Positions 7,568 through 14,948 of a stretch of 19,192 nt of DNA are shown here, in pieces. The position numbers were made by a program, and so were the translations under genes. The notes beneath the pieces were generated by a model. The model did not search any database. It was not told where the DNA came from and saw only the letters and a list, made by a program, of their open reading frames with translations. Each line of letters opens with the position of its first letter. Position 1 is the first letter of the stretch. Source of the DNA: JACJXF01 sp964349045 (GTDB lineage Bacteria > Bacteroidota > Bacteroidia > Bacteroidales > GCA-2748055); contig CAYGFI010000094.1 in assembly GCA_964349045.1 (NCBI GenBank), positions 1 to 19,192 on the forward strand, given 5' to 3'.

Positions 7568-8269
7568 ATGAACGAATTTTTTACAAGCTTATTGGAAGGT
7601 AGTAATCTACCCTGGGTTTCAGCTTTTGTTCTGGGCCTGATGACCGCTATCAGCCCTTGTCCGCTTGCTACCAATATTACCGCAATAGGATTTATAAGCA
7701 AGGATATTGAGAACAGTAACAGGGTTTTTGTAAACGGATTGTTATACACCCTGGGTCGTGCCATTACATATACGGTTCTGGCCTTTATAATTTTCCTGGG
7801 AGCAGACCAATTTAAATTTGGAGGATTTTTCCAGCAATACGGTGAAAAATTTCTTGGGCCGCTACTGATTCTTATAGGTCTTATTATGCTTGATGTAATC
7901 AAAATAAAATTTCCCGGGATGAGTGGTCTTACTTCGAGGATGCAGAACAAAAAGCAATGGCGGTATATTGATGCCATATTGCTGGGTTTGGTTTTTGCCC
8001 TGGCTTTCTGTCCTTACAGTGGAGTATTGTATTTCGGCATGTTGATCCCAATGACCGTGGCAAGTGCATCCGGGCTTTATCTCCCGATAATTTTTGCTTT
8101 AGCAACGGGAATTCCGGTGATATTATTTGCCTGGGTACTTGCATATGCAGTTTCAGGGGTTGGCGGAGTGTATCAAAAAGTTAAAACATTTGAACTTTGG
8201 TTCAGGCGTATCATTGCGGTGTTATTTATTGCAGTAGGGATTTATTACATATTCAGGGCATACTTATAA
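7568..8269 (+). CDS. arsG: ArsG-family CcdA/DsbD-like membrane protein
   Basis: This 233-residue protein has about six membrane helices. The membrane cysteines sit in SPCPLATN (Cys31) and AFCPYSG (Cys148), both followed by Pro, as in the CcdA/DsbD thiol transporters. That family moves electrons through the inner membrane with such a pair. The closest named subgroup I recognise is ArsG, annotated in databases as an aromatic aminobenzylarsenical efflux permease. Both readings, arsenical export and thiol relay to ArsF, fit the context, and the retained cysteines favour at least some thiol chemistry. The ATG follows the octamer array with no Shine-Dalgarno sequence. No separate promoter is evident, so it may be read from the arsF promoter through the array. 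Confidence 0.82.
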   Translation: MNEFFTSLLEGSNLPWVSAFVLGLMTAISPCPLATNITAIGFISKDIENSNRVFVNGLLYTLGRAITYTVLAFIIFLGADQFKFGGFFQQYGEKFLGPLLILIGLIMLDVIKIKFPGMSGLTSRMQNKKQWRYIDAILLGLVFALAFCPYSGVLYFGMLIPMTVASASGLYLPIIFALATGIPVILFAWVLAYAVSGVGGVYQKVKTFELWFRRIIAVLFIAVGIYYIFRAYL

Positions 8270-8285
8270 TTTTTTTATTGTAATT

Positions 8286-8303
8286 GTTCGTCATTTTACG
8301 AAT
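8286..8303 (+). promoter_or_regulatory. ArsR-type operator (site 3) before the permease
   Basis: GTTCG 8286-8290, an 8-base spacer, then CGAAT 8299-8303: the same palindrome as sites 1 and 2 with one base changed in the right arm. Flanking AATT / AATT bases extend the symmetry. It lies 43 bases before the permease ATG. A clean TAnnTTTG element was not found beside it. Confidence 0.65.
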
Positions 8304-8346
8304 TAAAAATTGATTTTCTGATTATCGCATTTTCAAATAATAAATC

Positions 8347-9663
8347 ATGGAACTTAAAAAGGAATTTAAAATTCTTGCGTGGATTCTTGCAGTATTTGTA
8401 GTCGCATTCTTTCTACCCATTGAAAGTACAAGTTTTAATACAGCTATAGCAGCCACATTCGACCTGGTAAAATGGTATGCCCGGGAACATGTGATACTTT
8501 GCCTGATACCTGCATTTTTCATTGCCGGGGTAATATCAGTTTTTGTCAGTCAGGGATCGGTACTTAAGTATTTTGGAGCAAATGCAAAAAAATGGCTTGC
8601 CTATACGGTTGCCGCCGTATCCGGAACTATTCTGGCAGTATGCTCTTGTACTATTTTGCCGTTATTTTCAAGCATCCACAAGCGTGGAGCCGGTTTAGGC
8701 CCTGCCATTGCTTTTTTATATTCAGGTCCGGCCATAAATATACTTGCCATTATTCTTACCGCCCGTATTCTGGGTTTTGAAATGGGAGTTGCACGTACTA
8801 TCGGAGCAGTAGGTTTCAGTGTCATAATTGGTTCCATAATGGCCATTATTTACCGCAAAGAGGAGAAGGTTAAAAAAGAAGAACAAATGAATATTATTCC
8901 TCCACCTGAGAAGCGTCCCATATGGCAAACATCCTTCCATTTTTTCACCCTGGTACTTATCCTGGTTTTTGCCAACTGGGGCAAACCCGCCGATGGTGAT
9001 GTGCAAAGTGTCTGGTATTATATTTGGGCCTACAAATGGTACATCACTTCTTTTTTCGGATTGTTCCTGGTGTATTCACTCATTTTTATATTGAAGCTGA
9101 AATGGCAGTATGTTATAATATCTGCAGTTGCTGTGGGTGTAACCGGAATAGCATTTTCCAGCCCGTTAGTACCAATGATGGTGGGCGTTGCTGCCTTGAG
9201 TATTATTACATTACTTGACAAACGGCGTGAAGAAAATAAAGAATGGACTTTATCGACCTGGGATTTTAGCAAACAGATTCTTCCCCTTTTGGCAATAGGC
9301 GTTGTTGTTGCAGGTTTTCTGCTGGGTTCAACGCATGACAATGTTGCCATACCCGGAGTTATTCCCAATAATTGGATTTCAGCCCTGGTAGGCGGAAATT
9401 CTGTGTTTTCCAACTTCTTTGCATCGATAGTCGGCGCATTCATGTATTTTGCAACTCTCACCGAGGTGCCGATTGTTCAGGGTCTGCTGGCATCAGGTAT
9501 GGGTAAAGGTCCTGCTATGGCATTATTGCTGGCCGGTCCCTCACTTTCATTGCCTAATATGCTGGTAATTCGTGGTGTAATCGGAACGCAAAAAACAATG
9601 GTTTATGTAGTGCTGGTTGTTGTTATGGCAACTATATCGGGATTAATATATGGGAGTATGTAG
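8347..9663 (+). CDS. ArsP/DUF318-family membrane permease
   Basis: This is a 438-residue polytopic inner-membrane protein of the ArsP-type permease family. It contains two related halves. The first has GTILAVCSCTILPLF (about 93-107) followed by GLGPAIAFLYSGPAINI. The second has FMYFATLTEVPIVQG followed by KGPAMALLLAGPSLSLPN near the C-terminus. A charged cytoplasmic loop (about 171-190) joins the two blocks. Cys99 and Cys101 in the first repeat could bind a soft metal or arsenical; the second repeat has no cysteine at the matching place. ArsP members export trivalent organoarsenicals, while relatives have been linked to copper or zinc. The operator upstream and the neighbours favour arsenicals. 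The following arsR gene starts 15 bases after the stop. Confidence 0.88.
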   Translation: MELKKEFKILAWILAVFVVAFFLPIESTSFNTAIAATFDLVKWYAREHVILCLIPAFFIAGVISVFVSQGSVLKYFGANAKKWLAYTVAAVSGTILAVCSCTILPLFSSIHKRGAGLGPAIAFLYSGPAINILAIILTARILGFEMGVARTIGAVGFSVIIGSIMAIIYRKEEKVKKEEQMNIIPPPEKRPIWQTSFHFFTLVLILVFANWGKPADGDVQSVWYYIWAYKWYITSFFGLFLVYSLIFILKLKWQYVIISAVAVGVTGIAFSSPLVPMMVGVAALSIITLLDKRREENKEWTLSTWDFSKQILPLLAIGVVVAGFLLGSTHDNVAIPGVIPNNWISALVGGNSVFSNFFASIVGAFMYFATLTEVPIVQGLLASGMGKGPAMALLLAGPSLSLPNMLVIRGVIGTQKTMVYVVLVVVMATISGLIYGSM

Positions 9664-9678
9664 TTATATTTTATTAAA

Positions 9679-10050
9679 ATGAAAACAACCGATTACAACA
9701 AAATTGCTAAGAAACTTTCGCCAATGCTTAATGCATTATCGCATCCGGCAAGGCTGCAAATCATGTTGCACCTGGCAAAATATAATGGTTGTCAGGCTGG
9801 GAGCATTTCCGGAAAACTGCCACTTGCGAAATCAACTGTTTCCGGGCACCTGTATAAATTAAAGGAAGCCGGTTTAATTACGTGCATTATCGATGGCACT
9901 TGCTCAAACTATCGCATCAGTGATGACGGTTATAAATTGTTCAAAGCAGTTTTTAAGGATTTTTTCGATTTAATTGAACGAGAACTTGCCGAACCAAGTG
10001 TTTGTTCCCCTGTAAGGCCAAAGGGCAAAAAAATATTCATGGATGTTTGA
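9679..10050 (+). CDS. ArsR/SmtB-family regulator (second copy)
   Basis: This 123-residue winged helix-turn-helix protein has the ArsR pattern LNALSHPARLQIMLHL (17-32), recognition helix AKSTVSGHLYKLKEAGLI (50-67) and wing. Its cysteines (38, 69, 75, 109) are placed differently from the first ArsR. Cys69/Cys75 flank the wing strand and Cys109 is near the C-terminus, so it may sense a different ligand or use a different metal site. It lacks the vicinal Cys pair. It lies 15 bases after the permease and 59 before the cytochrome gene, and no copy of the GTTCG palindrome is seen around it. A two-sensor arrangement, one for efflux and one for the redox genes, is possible but inferred. Confidence 0.9.
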   Translation: MKTTDYNKIAKKLSPMLNALSHPARLQIMLHLAKYNGCQAGSISGKLPLAKSTVSGHLYKLKEAGLITCIIDGTCSNYRISDDGYKLFKAVFKDFFDLIERELAEPSVCSPVRPKGKKIFMDV

Positions 10051-10109
10051 ATTTAATTTTCTAATGCGAAATAAAATTGAATCACTAAGAATATTATAAA
10101 ACTACTATC

Positions 10110-12587
10110 ATGAAAAAACAGCTGCTTATTATCCTGACAGTTTTTTTATTGATGATCATTTTAGTCATCACTTTCACTCACAATCAACCCACTAAGGCCC
10201 CTATTGACCGCAATTTAATAACCAAAACCGGTGTTTGTCCGCCATTCAATTTGTTCGATGAAGATGGCAACCTGATTGATCCGGTTAATAACATCAATGC
10301 CGATAAACCGTATTCACCCCGGCAAACCTGTGGAAAATGTCACGATTACTCAAAAATTACCGAGGGTTTCCATTTTCAGCAGGGGAAAGACGAAATAGCA
10401 ACCGGAACTTTTGCCGATCGTTACCAATGGGTATCGACTCCGGGAAACTATGGCGGAAACTGGTGTTCGCCTGCACCTCTCTACAACTATTTGTCTGACA
10501 AATCCAACTCCTCTGCTAAAGAGATGGACATGACTTCCTTCACGTTTATCACCAACGGATGCGGAACCTGTCACCCGGGCGGAGGATCTTTGGAATTCGA
10601 CCGCGAAGGTCAACGGTACGATAAACAAATGATAGCCAAAAGATTCACTTCAGGCGGCACAAACAATTTCGATGGCGATTATTTCCAGGCACACTGGGAC
10701 CGTTCCGGAGTAATTGAGGGCGATTGCAACCTTTGCCATTTGCCGGAATACGATTACAAAGGACGCAACGAGCACCTTTCGAAATGGAATTTCAGGTGGA
10801 TGGCCACTGCCGGTTCAGGTCTGGCTAAAGTTACAGGTTCTGTTAAAGACTCCCTCGATATAAAAGTGGATTATGACAAATCGAAATTTGGCCCCGATGG
10901 TAAAATATCCATGCACCTGGTTCGTGAACCCCGCAATGAAATTTGTCTGAATTGCCACTCGAAACCACAATGGAAAAAGCGAGGGGCTTCCTTTACTGCA
11001 TCGACCGATGTGCATATTGCAATGGGAGTAAAATGCGTTGATTGCCATGTTTCAGGTTCAATGGCCTCCGATTCAAGGATAAAGGGGAAAGAAGTACACC
11101 AGTTTGGAAAAGGTGATGATCCCTCCGGCAATGTTCGGAACGACCTGGACAACACTATGCGCACTTGCACTGACTGTCATGTCACTGGGTATTTAAACGC
11201 CCCGATTGCTAAACACGACTGGTTGCCGTCGCTCCACCTCGAAAAAATTGCCTGTCAGACCTGTCATATTCCCGAACGTCAAGTAAAATCGGCACTTGCT
11301 CAGGTAAGCGACGTTTACAATCCCGGGGTGAAGATTTCACCTCCGGCAAAGTATATCTGGACTTTTTACGATCAGAATATGAATTACTGGAACCATTACG
11401 GTGAGTTAACTCAATTTACTGCCAAAGATCAGCCTTCCGACCCATTTGTTCCTCAATACGCCTGGTATAAAGGACAGATTTTCCCTGTTAATGCGGTTCA
11501 CAGTGCATGGCCCGGGATTTATACCGAAGGTAAGAAAGGATTGCACCAGCCTAAAATGAAAGATATTTATGCGATGTGGACCACACACCGGAAAGATAAA
11601 AGCAAATATCCCGAACTGGCAATAATTAAAGACAATAACGCAGACAGCATACCCGAAGTGAACAGCGCTGAGGAGATTGACGCATTTATCAGTTCAGTCA
11701 CTGCTTATATGAGTGACGCCGGATATATGCTTGGAGAACGAAAAATTGTTTGGGTAAATAATGACCGGATGTATTTCAGCGGCAAAGATTATAAGATACT
11801 TGATAAAGAAACTTTCGAATCGTCTCCCTACGCATCGGTTTATAAATACAGTCACGATGTTGCGCCGGCACGTGCTGCCCTGGGCAGAACCGGTTGTACA
11901 GATTGCCATTCTTTCAACTCATCCTTTTTCTTTGCATCAAGCCTGAAATATCCTTTCGACGAAAATGGAAATGCGGTAACCGAGCCTCAGTATAAACGAC
12001 TCAATATTTCAGGTTTTATGGCATATACAGGTGCCGGTCGTGAAAGTATTATAAAACCGTTGTTTTATTTCGCTCTGGCAGCATTTCTTATTTTTCTGCT
12101 GATGAACCTTTTATTGGCAGGCCTGATCCGGAATAGAATTATTTCCAAAAAACAGCAAAATTTGATTTCATGGTTGATTTCATTGGGAATTTTGGGTACC
12201 GGGATCTTTGGATATTTCGCCGGAGATCTTGGTCGCTATATGTTTCCAACCCGGATGTTCCTCGATGGCAATCATTTCATGATCAGCGCGGCAGTATTTT
12301 TGGCTGGTCTATGGTTTTACCTTAAATATGAGTTTGTTCAGAGGAGATTCATTCGTTTTACCACACTTTCGGTATCACTTTTAATAGCGGTAGCAAGCGG
12401 GATCCTTATGCTGGTAAAACTCGATTTTATCCAATCCATCAGCCAACTGGCCTACACCCTTTACGACTTAAGCTTAATAGCAATTGTTGTAATGTGTATT
12501 TATTATCTCGAGAAATTACAAACTGAAACCATGATCAAATTTGAAGATGCAAGGAAGATTGATGAAATTGACCCGTTTCAACTTTAA
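10110..12587 (+). CDS. Octaheme c-type cytochrome with five-helix membrane tail
   Basis: This 825-residue protein has an N-terminal hydrophobic segment (about 3-23), acting as a signal anchor or uncleaved signal. Eight CxxCH heme sites follow, with first Cys at residues 74, 151, 206, 279, 309, 353, 382 and 596. The large heme domain should lie outside the inner membrane. From about 650 to 805 come five hydrophobic helices, then a charged tail. The membrane part holds a single histidine (in GNHFMIS), so a diheme cytochrome b module is not supported and a quinone-docking or anchoring role is more likely. The long gap between hemes seven and eight (382-596) may hold a substrate or docking domain. 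I do not recognise a named family. The setting between an ArsR gene and thiol-redox genes suggests electron transfer between the quinone pool and a periplasmic acceptor or donor. Confidence 0.85.
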   Translation: MKKQLLIILTVFLLMIILVITFTHNQPTKAPIDRNLITKTGVCPPFNLFDEDGNLIDPVNNINADKPYSPRQTCGKCHDYSKITEGFHFQQGKDEIATGTFADRYQWVSTPGNYGGNWCSPAPLYNYLSDKSNSSAKEMDMTSFTFITNGCGTCHPGGGSLEFDREGQRYDKQMIAKRFTSGGTNNFDGDYFQAHWDRSGVIEGDCNLCHLPEYDYKGRNEHLSKWNFRWMATAGSGLAKVTGSVKDSLDIKVDYDKSKFGPDGKISMHLVREPRNEICLNCHSKPQWKKRGASFTASTDVHIAMGVKCVDCHVSGSMASDSRIKGKEVHQFGKGDDPSGNVRNDLDNTMRTCTDCHVTGYLNAPIAKHDWLPSLHLEKIACQTCHIPERQVKSALAQVSDVYNPGVKISPPAKYIWTFYDQNMNYWNHYGELTQFTAKDQPSDPFVPQYAWYKGQIFPVNAVHSAWPGIYTEGKKGLHQPKMKDIYAMWTTHRKDKSKYPELAIIKDNNADSIPEVNSAEEIDAFISSVTAYMSDAGYMLGERKIVWVNNDRMYFSGKDYKILDKETFESSPYASVYKYSHDVAPARAALGRTGCTDCHSFNSSFFFASSLKYPFDENGNAVTEPQYKRLNISGFMAYTGAGRESIIKPLFYFALAAFLIFLLMNLLLAGLIRNRIISKKQQNLISWLISLGILGTGIFGYFAGDLGRYMFPTRMFLDGNHFMISAAVFLAGLWFYLKYEFVQRRFIRFTTLSVSLLIAVASGILMLVKLDFIQSISQLAYTLYDLSLIAIVVMCIYYLEKLQTETMIKFEDARKIDEIDPFQL

Positions 12588-12600
12588 AAAGGAAACCTTT
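12588..12600 (+). terminator. Weak hairpin after the cytochrome gene
   Basis: AAAGG 12588-12592, a three-base loop, and CCTTT 12596-12600 form a short A+T-rich stem directly after the stop codon. It is too weak to assign termination with confidence, and the rest of the 123-base gap to the next gene shows nothing clear. Confidence 0.25.
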
Positions 12601-12710
12601 ATTAAACCCTTTTATGATGCTCTAAATAGCAGAATAATTAATTTGCAAATTTCATTCACTACTATTTTGATTTGCTTAACACTTTTCTTCACCTAAAATA
12701 ATTATCAATT

Positions 12711-13490
12711 ATGAAAACAAAATCCTTAGGCTTTATCGGAGGTGGCAGAATTACAAAAATCATCCTCCAGGCTTTCGAAAACAATGGCATAACTTTCGAA
12801 AAAGTTGTTGTTGCCGACACCAACCAGGAAGTCCTGAATTCTCTGAAACTAAAGTTCCCAAAGATTATCGTTACTACTGATAATTTAAAGGAAGTGGTGC
12901 AAAATGAAATCGTGTTTATTGCCCTGCATCCGCCTGTATTGATGGACACTCTTGCAAAAATCAAAGATTTTATAAATAAAGATTCTGTATTGGTTTCTCT
13001 GGCTCCGAAACTCACCATTGAAAAAATGACTGCGGCGTTAGGCGGATTGTCCAATATTGCCCGGATGAACCCAAGTGCTTCTGCCATAGTAAACAAAGGT
13101 GTAAATCCCATAACTTTTTCAAAGGATATGCAGGTTGATATTAAAAACCAGTTACTGGAACTGATGCGTTCACTTGGATCTACCCCGGTTGTGAAAGAGC
13201 CTAAAATAGAGGCGTATGCTATGATAACTGCAATGGGTCACACTTACTATTTTTTCCAACTACAGAAACTTAAAGAACTGGCTGTGTCATATGGAATGGA
13301 TGATATGGAAGCGAAAACCGCCATTACGGAAATGCTATGGGGAACAACGGAAACTCTTTTTAAATCAGGCTTGTCATACAGCGAAGTAAACGATTTGGTT
13401 CCTGTGAAGCCATTTGGTGAGGTGGAAGAAACTATTAAAGCCTATTACGATCAGTATTTAAATGGAATTTATAATAAAATAAAACCATAA
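12711..13490 (+). CDS. Divergent pyrroline-5-carboxylate reductase-like NAD(P)-binding protein
   Basis: This 259-residue protein has a Rossmann start GFIGGGRI (7-14) and an acidic VVVADTNQE strand end (33-40). The family stretch IARMNPSASAIVNKG (116-130) matches the P5C reductase loop. The overall fold and length fit ProC. However, the ProC dimer/active-site phrase GSGPAY is replaced by TAMGHTYYFF (173-182), and the C-terminal SPGGTT motif is absent, with DLVPVKPFGE in its place. Proline synthesis is therefore doubtful and a different NAD(P)-dependent substrate is likely. It lies in the redox island with a thioredoxin gene seven bases downstream, so it may supply or consume reducing power there. 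That role is inferred from position only, and I do not assign a symbol. Confidence 0.8.
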   Translation: MKTKSLGFIGGGRITKIILQAFENNGITFEKVVVADTNQEVLNSLKLKFPKIIVTTDNLKEVVQNEIVFIALHPPVLMDTLAKIKDFINKDSVLVSLAPKLTIEKMTAALGGLSNIARMNPSASAIVNKGVNPITFSKDMQVDIKNQLLELMRSLGSTPVVKEPKIEAYAMITAMGHTYYFFQLQKLKELAVSYGMDDMEAKTAITEMLWGTTETLFKSGLSYSEVNDLVPVKPFGEVEETIKAYYDQYLNGIYNKIKP

Positions 13491-13496
13491 TTCTCA

Positions 13497-13955
13497 TTGC
13501 AAAAGTTTTTCACATACCTGTTTTTGATCTTTACATTGTTGTTCTTTGTCTTGCTTTTTACTTTTAAAGACAAACTCAACAGCTACGCATCAAAAGCAAT
13601 TCAGGCACAGGCCGGTTCCGAAATACAAAGCACGGGATCGGCTCTTATCGATTCATCCTATAACTACGCTAAAAACGGGTTAGGCTTCGAAGTTACATTT
13701 CTTGAGTTTGGTTCAAAAGGTTGTTCTGCATGCAAAAGAATGGAATCTGTAATGAGGGAAATTAGTGCACAATACCCGGATAGGGTTAATGTGGTTTTTA
13801 TAAATATTCTGAAACCCGAAAATCAGCGCCTGATGAAATATTACGGAATAGCATCAATTCCCACGCAGATATTATTAAATAAAGAAGGAAAAGAGTTTTT
13901 CAGACATACGGGATATTATTCAACAATTGAACTGATAAAGGAATTTAGTTTTTAA
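13497..13955 (+). CDS. Membrane-anchored thioredoxin-like protein
   Basis: This 152-residue protein has one N-terminal membrane helix (about 5-23, very rich in Phe and Leu), then a linker and a thioredoxin domain. The redox pair is Cys76-x-x-Cys79 (GSKGCSACKRM) and the cis-proline is Pro122 (GIASIPTQ). The domain should face the periplasm. The start is TTG at 13497, six bases after the preceding stop. The next in-frame Met is residue 82, inside the thioredoxin domain, so TTG is needed to keep the anchor and CxxC. Probable role: thiol reductant or oxidant for outer-face partners such as the ArsF lipoprotein, fed by the CcdA-like ArsG. A broken relative of its 3' third lies about 850 bases downstream. 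Confidence 0.88.
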   Translation: MQKFFTYLFLIFTLLFFVLLFTFKDKLNSYASKAIQAQAGSEIQSTGSALIDSSYNYAKNGLGFEVTFLEFGSKGCSACKRMESVMREISAQYPDRVNVVFINILKPENQRLMKYYGIASIPTQILLNKEGKEFFRHTGYYSTIELIKEFSF

Positions 13956-14039
13956 TTTTTTCCAATTTTTAATCTTCAGGTTATATGGGGCGGGTATATT
14001 TATTCTCGATATAAGTTAGCTGCAATTGAATTTAACGGC

Positions 14040-14071
14040 ATTGCAAGTAAATCATATTAAGATTATCTTTG
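14040..14071 (+). promoter_or_regulatory. Promoter of the MNT/HEPN pair, near-leaderless
   Basis: ATTG at 14040-14043 and TATCTTTG at 14064-14071 are 20 bases apart, a good Bacteroidota promoter. The -7 element ends only four bases before the ATG at 14076, so the predicted transcript would begin at or within a few bases of the start codon. Confidence 0.6.
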
Positions 14072-14075
14072 CAGC

Positions 14076-14399
14076 ATGACTGAAAGAGAATCACAAATCG
14101 CCAATCTGATACGTTCCAGGATCAAAAAGCAAGATCCAGGAGCTGAAGTAATACTTTTTGGCTCCCATGCACGTGGGCAGTCAAATGAAGAATCTGATTG
14201 GGATATCCTTATTTTGATTGATCGACCAAAAGCTAACCGTTCCATTGAGGATATGTATCGATCTGAAATGTTCGAATTAGAGTTAGAGTTGGGCGAACCC
14301 ATTTCCACATTTGTTTATTCTAAAACGGATTGGGAATCAAAATTCTTATTTACCCCACTATATCAAAACATCAAAAAAGAAGGCATTAAGCTATCATGA
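14076..14399 (+). CDS. MNT-type nucleotidyltransferase, antitoxin of a MNT/HEPN pair
   Basis: This is a 107-residue minimal nucleotidyltransferase. It has the family signature FGSHARG (28-34) and the metal-binding pair Asp41-Trp-Asp43 (SDWDIL). In MNT/HEPN toxin-antitoxin systems this protein neutralises the HEPN ribonuclease, in studied cases by adding AMP to a tyrosine near the HEPN active site. The third catalytic acid expected on a later strand is probably in the LGEPISTFVY region, but no clear Asp or Glu aligns there by eye. The stop codon overlaps the ATG of the HEPN gene (ATGA at 14396-14399), so the two are translationally coupled with the antitoxin first. The promoter leaves almost no leader. 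Confidence 0.9.
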   Translation: MTERESQIANLIRSRIKKQDPGAEVILFGSHARGQSNEESDWDILILIDRPKANRSIEDMYRSEMFELELELGEPISTFVYSKTDWESKFLFTPLYQNIKKEGIKLS

Positions 14400-14791
14400 C
14401 CGATTCAAAACAAGATTATATCAATTATCGACTTGAAAGGTCTGTTGAATTATTTCAGGATGCTATACTTTTAGCTGAAAACAAGAGATGGAGGTCTAGT
14501 GTAAACAGGCTGTATTATTCTTCATTTCACCTGGTAAATGCTTTGCTGTTTCAAGATGGTATAACGCCCAAATCTCATGATGGGCTTAAGACTAAATTCT
14601 TTCAACTTTACATAAAAACAGACCGAATAGATCAGGAATTCGGTAAGCTTTATTCCCAATTAATAGACTGGAGACAGGAAAGTGATTACTCGATTTATGT
14701 TGACTTTGATGCCGAAGATGTTGAGCCAATAATTGAAAAGGTTGAAAAACTTAATCATCTGTTAACCCAAATTATATCAACAAAAAGTTAG
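14396..14791 (+). CDS. HEPN-domain protein, probable ribonuclease toxin
   Basis: This 131-residue, mostly helical HEPN protein carries the catalytic pattern R-x6-H as Arg38...His45 in NRLYYSSFHLVNALL, then the usual GITPKSHDGLKTKF segment. HEPN proteins with this motif cut RNA, and the tyrosines within the motif (Tyr40, Tyr41) are the kind of site modified by MNT partners. It begins inside the MNT stop codon. The stop at 14789-14791 is followed within about ten bases by sequence related to the thioredoxin gene upstream, so the module ends abruptly against a gene remnant. Cell target and trigger are unknown. A housekeeping rather than toxic role cannot be excluded, since many chromosomal MNT/HEPN pairs are untested. 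Confidence 0.88.
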   Translation: MTDSKQDYINYRLERSVELFQDAILLAENKRWRSSVNRLYYSSFHLVNALLFQDGITPKSHDGLKTKFFQLYIKTDRIDQEFGKLYSQLIDWRQESDYSIYVDFDAEDVEPIIEKVEKLNHLLTQIISTKS

Positions 14792-14800
14792 TCCTATCCA

Positions 14801-14926
14801 TTAATGAAATAATTTGGTATTGCTACAATTCCTAAGTATCTGCAATTAAGTATGGCAGGGAAAGAGTTTTTCAGACATTCAGGTTATTATACAGAAAATG
14901 ACCTGATAATTGCATTCGGGTTTTAA
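14801..14926 (+). pseudogene. 3' remnant of a thioredoxin gene related to 13497-13955
   Basis: Read in one frame, this stretch gives LMK, a stop (TAA at 14810-14812), then 37 residues beginning FGIATIP, containing GKEFFRHSGYY and ending IAFGF before TAA at 14924-14926. It aligns without gaps to residues 112-152 of the intact membrane-anchored thioredoxin (LMKYYGIASIP ... GKEFFRHTGYY ... KEFSF), with about 20 of the last 37 residues identical and the cis-proline kept. The CxxC part and anchor are gone and a nonsense codon interrupts it, so it cannot make a working thioredoxin. The homology begins about ten bases after the HEPN stop codon. Confidence 0.85.
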
Positions 14927-14934
14927 TTTTTATC

Positions 14935-14942
14935 TACCTTTG
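14935..14942 (+). promoter_or_regulatory. -7 promoter element of the fluoride operon
   Basis: TACCTTTG at 14935-14942 is a perfect Bacteroidota -7 element. Transcription would start about seven bases later, at the first base of the riboswitch. The upstream box is weak (ATTG 14909-14912, 22 bases away) and lies within the thioredoxin remnant. Confidence 0.65.
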
Positions 14943-14948
14943 TCCTTC

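Noticed and set aside
8601..9461. Minus-strand open frames opposite the permease
   Set aside because: They are shadows of a membrane protein gene with all family motifs on the plus strand.
10110..12587. Arsenite oxidase, arsenate reductase or nitrite reductase
   Set aside because: No molybdopterin or Rieske motifs and no CxxCK heme site; only CxxCH hemes and membrane helices are seen, so a specific enzyme name is not supported.
12711..13490. Calling this gene proC
   Set aside because: The GSGPAY and SPGGTT motifs of P5C reductase are missing.
14804..14812. A start codon for a small gene at ATG 14804
   Set aside because: A stop follows after one more codon; it is part of the thioredoxin remnant.
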